A stretch of DNA of 8,413 bases, taken from contig JAUWIE010000114.1 of assembly GCA_030605515.1 (NCBI GenBank), positions 1-8,413 on the forward strand. Reading direction: 5' to 3'. This stretch comes from Thermoplasmatota archaeon. Lineage in GTDB: Archaea; Thermoplasmatota; E2; DHVEG-1. Below are positions 1 through 3,809 of the stretch, piece after piece. The position numbers and the translations under genes were made by a program. The notes beneath the pieces are model-generated. The model saw only the letters and a list, made by a program, of their open reading frames with translations, did not search any database and was not told where the DNA came from. Numbering within the stretch: position 1 is the stretch's first letter; each line of letters begins with the position of its first letter.

Positions 1-86
1 ATCACTGATATGCCCATCTCTCTTGCAATCTGCACAGCCTCAGTTTTCCCAGAACAAGGCATACCCGTAAAAGCAAGTATTTTCAT
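1..86 (-). CDS. UPF0200-type P-loop nucleotide kinase, N-terminal part only
   Basis: The first 28 codons of a gene that runs off the left edge. The peptide begins MKILAFTGMPCSGKTEA and contains a Walker A loop (GMPCSGKT, residues 8-15) directly after the first beta strand, followed by an amphipathic helix ending in REMGISV. This arrangement is typical of the archaeal UPF0200 family, small P-loop proteins of about 180-190 aa related to dephospho-CoA and nucleoside monophosphate kinases; the physiological substrate of the family is uncertain. The ATG at 86 is supported by GGTGG at 91-95, four bases upstream. The gene follows tRNA-Leu on the same strand by only 27 nt, so the two may share a transcript. 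The family call rests on the N-terminus alone; another P-loop kinase is possible. Confidence 0.75.
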   Translation of the reverse strand, partial: MKILAFTGMPCSGKTEAVQIAREMGISV

Positions 87-90
87 ATAT

Positions 91-95
91 CCACC
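91..95 (-). promoter_or_regulatory. Ribosome binding site of the P-loop kinase
   Basis: Read on the minus strand the site is GGTGG, complementary to the archaeal 16S 3' end (CACC), with four bases between it and the ATG at 86. It fixes the start codon and shows that the kinase is translated from a leader that may begin within or upstream of the tRNA-Leu. Confidence 0.6.
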
Positions 96-113
96 AAATA
101 AGTAAATTAGTAG

Positions 114-251
114 TGCAGGGGGAGCGATTTGAACGCTCGAAGACCTTCGTCACAGGGTTTCTTAGCATTTAGACATAGGCGTATATTTTTTTAGTTATAT
201 CTTAAAGTACTCCTAAGCCCTGCCCCTTAGACCAAGCTCGGGTACCCCTGC
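114..251 (-). tRNA. tRNA-Leu (anticodon UAG), intron-containing
   Basis: The reverse complement folds as a class II tRNA. The acceptor stem pairs GCAGGGG (251-245) with CCCCTGC (121-115) and the discriminator A is at 114; no CCA is encoded. The D arm is CCC/GGG around a GAGCTTGGTCTAA loop, the anticodon stem is CAGGG (222-218) with CCCTG (157-153), and the loop is C-T-TAG-G-A with anticodon UAG. A long variable arm (GAAG/CTTC) and a T arm GAGCG-TTCAAAT-CGCTC complete the class II leucine pattern. A 53-nt intron splits the anticodon loop between positions 37 and 38, the canonical archaeal place. Exons are 40 nt (251-212) and 45 nt (158-114), giving an 85-nt mature tRNA before CCA addition. It reads CUA and, by wobble, other CUN codons. 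Confidence 0.95.
159..211 (-). other. tRNA-Leu intron (position 37/38) with bulge-helix-bulge-type junction
   Basis: A 53-nt AT-rich intron. Its 3' part carries CTAAG (165-161 on the minus strand), which pairs perfectly with CTTAG of the anticodon loop (217-213), giving the central helix of a bulge-helix-bulge with about three unpaired bases on each side (GAG and AAA) for the archaeal splicing endonuclease. Inside the intron, TTTA-A-GATAT pairs with ATGTCTAAA to make an inner stem with one bulged A. The intron is too short to encode a protein. Exact splice points are inferred from the need for a seven-base anticodon loop. Confidence 0.85.
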
Positions 252-264
252 AATTTAAAACCAC

Positions 265-299
265 TAATATATATACCACTCAAAAATCTTTTTAATAAA
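265..299 (-). promoter_or_regulatory. Candidate promoter of tRNA-Leu
   Basis: Two TATA-like boxes lie upstream of the tRNA on the minus strand: TATATATATTA (275-265) and TTTATTAAAA (299-290). The nearer is the better match to box A, but its centre is only about 19 bases from the mature 5' end, slightly too close for the usual 25-27 base spacing. The farther one would place the start about 15-20 bases upstream of the tRNA, leaving a leader for RNase P. I cannot decide between them. Confidence 0.35.
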
Positions 300-310
300 T
301 TTTCCTCTCC

Positions 311-315
311 AAAAA
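311..315 (-). terminator. Possible weak terminator of the zinc-binding gene
   Basis: A run of five T on the minus strand begins six bases after the stop codon of the small zinc-binding gene; another T5 run follows at 286-282. Archaeal termination uses T-rich tracts, but these are short and the region is AT-rich, so this is weak. Confidence 0.25.
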
Positions 316-320
316 TATGT

Positions 321-533
321 TTATTTTTGCCCTTTTAGCAGAATACGCTCACCATATTTTGCATAGCATTCAGAACAGAAATTTCTAGCGAGAAGAGAAT
401 GAAGATGTTCATTTACTCCATGTTCAAGATGATATATATTACCAACTAGTATCTCATTATTACAATTTGTACAAACCCTTGGAGATTTCGCTGTTTTTTT
501 AATTAAACACGTTTGAATTTCCTTTTTGGTCAT
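321..533 (-). CDS. Small zinc-binding protein (two CxxC knuckles), 70 aa
   Basis: A 70-aa basic protein with two CxxC pairs, C21-x2-C24 (VCTNCNNEI) and C53-x2-C56 (NFCSECY), separated by 28 residues, the classic four-cysteine site of a zinc ribbon or treble clef. A glycine and tyrosine after the first knuckle (residues 31-34, GNIY) and three histidines between the knuckles (H38, H43, H45) are further visible features; H45 lies in a conserved-looking HLHSLLARNF segment. I do not recognise a named family. Small archaeal proteins of this kind often bind nucleic acid or act as subunits, but no function can be stated. The ATG at 533 is the first start after an in-frame stop (534-536), so the length is secure. 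A GGGG at about 10 bases upstream is a weak ribosome binding site. It is transcribed toward the tRNA and is divergent from the 238-aa gene. Confidence 0.75.
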   Translation of the reverse strand: MTKKEIQTCLIKKTAKSPRVCTNCNNEILVGNIYHLEHGVNEHLHSLLARNFCSECYAKYGERILLKGQK

Positions 534-564
534 TCAATAGCCCCATAACTTCATTTACAAGGGT

Positions 565-585
565 CTTTATAATATTTTTCTATAA
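565..585 (-). promoter_or_regulatory. Candidate promoter of the small zinc-binding gene
   Basis: On the minus strand this reads CTTATAG-AAAAA-TATTATAAAG. The TATTATAA box preceded by an A-run resembles BRE plus box A, and would place the transcript start near 543, about ten bases before the ATG at 533. The upstream TTATAG is an alternative that gives a leader of about 20 bases. The surrounding region is very AT-rich, so the match is only suggestive. Confidence 0.35.
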
Positions 586-667
586 GTCTTCAATTTCCTT
601 CTTCCTCCTTATCAAAATCTCAAAAAGATTCTACATAAAAGTGGTAGCTACTCCTATAATATAATGA

Positions 668-696
668 CCCTTATTATCGATATATTTATATAAGGG
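668..696. promoter_or_regulatory. Inverted repeat overlapping the promoter of the 238-aa gene
   Basis: CCCTTAT (668-674) and ATAAGGG (690-696) are perfect 7-bp inverted arms separated by 15 bp. The right arm overlaps the end of the TATA box at 685-692, so a dimeric protein bound here would compete with TBP or block initiation. The G/C triplets at the arm ends make it less likely to be an AT-rich accident. No regulator is identified. Confidence 0.4.
685..692 (+). promoter_or_regulatory. TATA box (box A) of the 238-aa exported protein gene
   Basis: TTTATATA is an exact archaeal box A. Its centre predicts a transcript start near 715, about 28 bases before the ATG at 743. The region 534-667, between this promoter and the divergent zinc-binding gene, holds no coding sequence that I can support. 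Confidence 0.6.
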
Positions 697-742
697 AATA
701 TACATTTGTATTTTTGTTAAAGTATTGGGATGTGTGGATGGG

Positions 743-1459
743 ATGAGAATAGATAGACGTCTAACTTTATTAGGAGTTATGCTAATAGTTTTAAGTATGA
801 CCATGGCTACTCAGTATGCCACTACAAAGATGGGTTATACTTATAGTATTGTTCACCCGAGTGAATCAGATATAAGATTTATTGCTTCTGATAACTCGTC
901 TGGTGGTGGCAGGGTTTTACAAGTTGCTATTAATGATAGTTCTCATAAATATATGACATTAGAACTTGGGAATTGGACTGCAAGTCAGAATAAGACTTAT
1001 ACAGCTGCATTTGGTATTGTAAATGAAGAGCTATTTGGTGTTAATATTACCCATATTAATGTTTCAGGGACAGATTCATCTGAGACCCATATGGATATTT
1101 GGTTGCATAGTAATCGAAGTGCAGAAGCAAGTTCTGAACCTGCTACTAGTAGGGTTAAAGCGGTAGCTGGTGGGGCAGCTCAATATACTTCGTCTAATGT
1201 TATATGGAAACTGGCAGCAGGGGATGGAGATAAATCAGATATGGATTTAGATGGTAGTAGTAATTTTGATATTTCTACACCTTGGGATCCAAGTCCTGGT
1301 AGTGCCATAAGATATTGTGAGAGCGATCAAAATTATTCCATTAATGGAACTAGTGATGCTGTCTGGGTGCAAATAACTATAGATATACCCCAGGGTGCAA
1401 GTACTTTTAGTAGAGCTACTGGTCAGATATGGATTCATTTCGAGGCATATACACACTAA
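743..1459 (+). CDS. Exported protein of unknown function, 238 aa, N-glycosylation-rich
   Basis: The N-terminus is a short basic stretch (MRIDRR) and one hydrophobic segment (residues 7-22), a signal peptide or membrane anchor, then a soluble polar domain of about 200 aa. The mature part is rich in S, T, N and D, contains many N-x-S/T sequons (for example NDSS, NWTA, NKTY, NITH, NVSG), and looks beta-rich, with WVQITIDIP near residue 210 and IWIHFEAYTH at the very end. The layout resembles archaeal surface proteins loosely grouped with DUF1102 or SipW-signal proteins, but I cannot confirm that family. ATG 743 was chosen because it starts cleanly with a signal peptide; an in-frame TTG at 725 and GTG at 734 would add residues that spoil it. 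The motif TQYxxxKxGYxYS at residues 23-35 recurs in the giant protease downstream. It appears monocistronic, with its own TATA box and a pyrimidine tract after the stop. Confidence 0.85.
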   Translation: MRIDRRLTLLGVMLIVLSMTMATQYATTKMGYTYSIVHPSESDIRFIASDNSSGGGRVLQVAINDSSHKYMTLELGNWTASQNKTYTAAFGIVNEELFGVNITHINVSGTDSSETHMDIWLHSNRSAEASSEPATSRVKAVAGGAAQYTSSNVIWKLAAGDGDKSDMDLDGSSNFDISTPWDPSPGSAIRYCESDQNYSINGTSDAVWVQITIDIPQGASTFSRATGQIWIHFEAYTH

Positions 1460-1474
1460 GTAAAAAAACCATAG

Positions 1475-1494
1475 TCTCTTCTTCTTGTTTCTTG
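1475..1494 (+). terminator. Pyrimidine-tract terminator candidate
   Basis: A stretch composed almost only of T and C, with TTCTTCTTGTTTCTT at its core, begins 15 bases after the stop codon of the exported protein gene. U-rich tracts of this type end transcription in archaea without needing a hairpin; no stem is visible. It suits a single-gene transcript. Confidence 0.4.
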
Positions 1495-1610
1495 AGAATA
1501 TGATAGTAAAATACAGGTTTGTATAAAGTAATTAAATTAAAACATTAATGTAAAAATAATCTTTTAATTCATTGTGAAGGGTCATAATACAAAACAATTA
1601 AGAGTTACTA

Positions 1611-1619
1611 TTTATTATA
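1611..1619 (+). promoter_or_regulatory. Candidate TATA box of the UbiA-fusion gene
   Basis: TTTATTATA resembles box A and would put the transcript start near 1642, about 40 bases before the GTG at 1684. If it is the real promoter, the upstream half of the 41-codon frame at 1574 would not be on this transcript. Confidence 0.35.
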
Positions 1620-1672
1620 GATTCTCAGATAAGAAACGGCTAACATTATTAAAACAAATGAAGCCATATGTA

Positions 1673-1678
1673 GGGGAG
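1673..1678 (+). promoter_or_regulatory. Ribosome binding site deciding the GTG start of the UbiA fusion
   Basis: GGGGAG lies five bases before GTG 1684. It supports this GTG over the later in-frame ATG at codon 6, which would shorten the first membrane segment and has no ribosome binding site at the proper distance. Confidence 0.55.
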
Positions 1679-1683
1679 ACGAA

Positions 1684-3495
1684 GTGGATAAAAAACTAAT
1701 GATTCTATCTGGAATCTATGCAGTTTTCATCATAATTTTAGGATATGCAATAAATGCTATATATAATCAAGAAAAAATTCTCAATAATCAACAAACCATT
1801 ATCATGATATTATTAATTCTTATTCTCCTATTAATACCAATTTTTTTATCGATCTTGAAAAAAACTAAAATATTTCAGAAATACATATGTTTTTGTATCA
1901 ATATTATTGAAAAAACTGAAAATATAAAAGCCTCAATTTTTCTTTGGATCATAGGATTCTTATCAATTGTCTATTTACGTGTTATCTATGAATTCTTTGT
2001 TGAAAGACCACAAACATTTCATTCAACTTTAACTTTAATAGAATATACATTGTTTTGGATCTCTCTATTCCTTATAGTTGTTATCATTTTGAAGATTATT
2101 TCAAAAGTAAATATAACAAAGATTGCAAAAACAGTGATAATATTCTCCCCTTTTATACTCATTCCTGTAACAGTTGATCTCATTTTCTCATTGGGAAAAG
2201 GATTTCCTATGCCTTATGTATATGGTGGCTTTGACACCGTAGTATATAATTATTTAACATTTTATAACTATGGTCACAGAACCGCAACAATAGGTATACA
2301 AATTGAAATCATCGGTGCATGCTATCTAGCAATGATCTATATATTCTCAAAAACTAAAAATATTCTAAAGGCAACTATTGGAACTCTAAGTATGTACACC
2401 GTTGCTTACATTTTTATGGCTCTTCCATCATTTGTTTTCCCATTATTTTTATCAAATCCAAAACTCAACGAGATTTATATCAATTCGCCTTCAAGTCAAT
2501 GGATTTTTATGATTGTTTTCCATTTACTGTTAATTGGTATAAATTATATCCTATTCTTTTATTTTTTCAATAAAGAGAGAAAAAAGATAGAAAAAATAAA
2601 AGTGATTAAACACAAAAAAACAGAGGGCAAGAAACCTACAATACTATATCTAATAGCAGTGTTAATAAGAAATATGAGACCTTTTAGATCTCTACATTAC
2701 ATAGTACTTGTTTTTATAGGTATAAGTTTAGGAGCAGGGACCGTTCCAAATATCAATTGGATAATGACACTTTTGCTATTTCTTTCCATATTTTTTGCAT
2801 GGGAGTTTGCTATTATTGTAAATGATATATTTGATATAGGTATTGATAAGATATCTAATATTGGACGACCGCTTATTCAAGACATTATATCCTTGAAAGC
2901 TTATTCTTTTATGGGTTTATCTTTTTTCGTTTTTTCGTTGTTTTGTGCTGTTCTTGCGGGATATAAATCTTTTTTATTAGTGCTTTCTTTTATTTTGCTT
3001 TATTCGTTTATCTATTCTGCACCTCCTTTTAGATTGAGAAAATTATTTTTTATACCAAATATTATTATTGGTATTTGTTCAGTACTCGCAGTTTATATTG
3101 GTTTTTCGGTTTATTATGATCCCTTCTTAAAATTCCCAAGAGATATCGCTTTATTAATATTTTTACTTTTGACATTTACATCTACATTAAAAGACATAAA
3201 AGATTATGAGGGTGACAAAAAAGAACAAATTAAGACAATTCCTACTATTTTTGGATTGGAAAAAGGAAAGAAAATAATTGGAGGACTCTTAGCTTTCTCA
3301 TTTATCATAGTTCCCATATTTATAAAGATTCAACATTTGATATATATTTCAGTACCATTTGCGATTTTGGCATATTTTTTTACAGTAAAGAAAAATGAAA
3401 AATGGATTTTTATTTTAGAATTTCTATTTGTCATCATCATGTTGATTTTAGGCTCTATTTATAATTACCCTGAACAATTAATTGCAAATATATGA
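1684..3495 (+). CDS. UbiA-family prenyltransferase with a large extra N-terminal membrane domain, 603 aa
   Basis: Residues about 325-603 form a complete UbiA prenyltransferase. The first Asp-rich motif is N380-D381-x2-D384-x3-D388 (NDIFDIGID) followed by NIGRPL (392-397), then YSAPPFRLRK (445-452), and the second Asp motif is D504-x2-D507-YEGD511 followed by KTIPTIFG. The aspartates bind Mg2+ and the diphosphate of the prenyl donor; the enzymes transfer a long prenyl chain to an aromatic or lipid acceptor within the membrane. In archaea the best known member makes DGGGP, the second ether bond of the membrane lipids, and the second motif resembles it, but the acceptor cannot be read from sequence. 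Ordinary members are about 280-300 aa. Here residues 1-295 add roughly seven or eight hydrophobic segments, with a luminal-looking GFPMPYVYGGFD stretch near 173-184, joined to UbiA by a lysine-rich cytoplasmic linker (297-318). I do not recognise that domain. The start is GTG with a GGGGAG site. Confidence 0.88.
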   Translation: MDKKLMILSGIYAVFIIILGYAINAIYNQEKILNNQQTIIMILLILILLLIPIFLSILKKTKIFQKYICFCINIIEKTENIKASIFLWIIGFLSIVYLRVIYEFFVERPQTFHSTLTLIEYTLFWISLFLIVVIILKIISKVNITKIAKTVIIFSPFILIPVTVDLIFSLGKGFPMPYVYGGFDTVVYNYLTFYNYGHRTATIGIQIEIIGACYLAMIYIFSKTKNILKATIGTLSMYTVAYIFMALPSFVFPLFLSNPKLNEIYINSPSSQWIFMIVFHLLLIGINYILFFYFFNKERKKIEKIKVIKHKKTEGKKPTILYLIAVLIRNMRPFRSLHYIVLVFIGISLGAGTVPNINWIMTLLLFLSIFFAWEFAIIVNDIFDIGIDKISNIGRPLIQDIISLKAYSFMGLSFFVFSLFCAVLAGYKSFLLVLSFILLYSFIYSAPPFRLRKLFFIPNIIIGICSVLAVYIGFSVYYDPFLKFPRDIALLIFLLLTFTSTLKDIKDYEGDKKEQIKTIPTIFGLEKGKKIIGGLLAFSFIIVPIFIKIQHLIYISVPFAILAYFFTVKKNEKWIFILEFLFVIIMLILGSIYNYPEQLIANI

Positions 3496-3556
3496 ATATA
3501 TAGTACAATGACTGGAGCAAAATATAGTATATCATAATTTTTAAAGATCTTCCGTT

Positions 3557-3598
3557 TGAAATATATATCCATAAAAAACACAATCTATATATATTTCA
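3557..3598. promoter_or_regulatory. Perfect 12-bp inverted repeat containing two TATA-like boxes, upstream of abrB-like gene
   Basis: TGAAATATATAT (3557-3568) is repeated in inverted form as ATATATATTTCA (3587-3598), with an 18-bp spacer. Each arm contains a TATA-like element. The left one, preceded by GAA, resembles BRE plus box A and predicts a start near 3591; the right one predicts a start near 3615, some 15 bases before the ATG at 3630. A symmetric site over the promoter is what an autoregulatory dimeric or tetrameric regulator would need, and the next gene encodes an AbrB-type DNA-binding protein. Part of the symmetry comes from alternating AT, but the terminal TGAAA/TTTCA is not. Region 3496-3556 shows nothing else. 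Confidence 0.5.
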
Positions 3599-3606
3599 GT
3601 ATATAT

Positions 3607-3622
3607 TCCTGTAAACACAGGA
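3607..3622 (+). promoter_or_regulatory. Small hairpin or operator dyad just before the abrB-like start
   Basis: TCCTGT (3607-3612) and ACAGGA (3617-3622) form a 6-bp inverted repeat around an AAAC loop, seven bases before ATG 3630. In the mRNA it would be a compact hairpin that includes the only purine-rich GGA ribosome-binding candidate; in DNA it could be a second operator. Either way it is placed to affect abrB translation or transcription. Confidence 0.4.
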
Positions 3623-3629
3623 TGGGCAT

Positions 3630-3809
3630 ATGCCTCTAACACGTAAAACAAGGGTTTCTGGACATAGTATTGTTGTTACAATTCCTAGTCAGCTTGTGGA
3701 AGCCTATGGTATCAGCAGTGGAGATCTTGTAGAAATTATCCCTCTGAGGGATGGTGAAATAATAATAAAGAAGAGAGATACGCAATGTTCTACGGAGGGG
3801 GCTTTGTGA
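3630..3809 (+). CDS. AbrB/SpoVT-type swapped-hairpin DNA-binding protein, 59 aa
   Basis: The peptide begins MPLTRKTRVSGHSIVVTIPSQ and continues to EAYGISSGDLVEIIPLRDGEIIIKKRD. This is the complete AbrB/MazE swapped-hairpin fold: a basic first strand, the VVTIPSQLVEAYGI strand-helix (residues 15-28), the G31-D32 turn, then two strands with the DGEIIIKK ending. Members bind DNA as dimers with intertwined hairpins and act as transcription regulators or antitoxins; many archaea carry large sets of them. No toxin gene lies next to it. The 3' end contains a strong ribosome binding site for the next gene, and its stop codon overlaps the next start (GTGA, 3806-3809), so the two are translated together. 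The promoter region holds a long inverted repeat that could be its own operator. The nine-residue tail after KKRD (ends STEGAL) is probably dictated by the embedded ribosome binding site. Confidence 0.9.
   Translation: MPLTRKTRVSGHSIVVTIPSQLVEAYGISSGDLVEIIPLRDGEIIIKKRDTQCSTEGAL
3794..3801 (+). promoter_or_regulatory. Strong ribosome binding site of the giant protease, inside abrB-like gene
   Basis: GGAGGGGG lies four bases before GTG 3806 and within the last codons of the abrB-like gene. It is the strongest ribosome binding site in the window and decides the GTG start, since the next downstream codons already form the signal peptide. Confidence 0.75.

Larger units (their letters stand above)
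1574..1699 (+). other. Possible 41-aa peptide or gene remnant upstream of the UbiA gene
   Basis: From a GTG at 1574 an open frame runs for 41 codons and overlaps the start of the membrane prenyltransferase gene by 16 nt. The peptide is very basic and has a folded-protein look (LRVTIYYRFSDKKRLTLLKQ, then MKPYVG), quite unlike translated AT-rich spacer. The order beta strand, helix, KPYVG faintly recalls the C-terminal tail of LAGLIDADG endonucleases, but this is only an impression. There is no good ribosome binding site in front and an in-frame stop at 1565-1567. It could be a decayed 3' end of a lost gene, a leader peptide, or chance. The rest of 1460-1683 shows only AT-rich sequence with an AATTAAAA/TTTTAATT pairing and a CATTAATG palindrome that I do not interpret. 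Confidence 0.25.

Noticed and set aside
181..193. A-run plus TATA inside the tRNA intron as a promoter for the kinase gene
   Set aside because: The match is weak, and it would start transcription inside the mature tRNA 3' exon. It is recorded only as a possibility under the tRNA-kinase finding.
1247..1456. 69-codon minus-strand frame inside the exported protein gene
   Set aside because: It is antisense to a convincing signal-bearing gene, has no ribosome binding site and gives a composition-driven sequence rich in I, T and S.
1535..1569. AATTAAAA/TTTTAATT inverted repeat and CATTAATG palindrome before the UbiA gene
   Set aside because: The arms consist only of A and T in a very AT-rich spacer and have no clear relation to the TATA box or start; chance is the better explanation.
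3630..3809. AbrB-like protein as the antitoxin of a toxin-antitoxin pair
   Set aside because: The partner gene in the operon is a giant secreted protease and no small toxin-like frame flanks it on either side.
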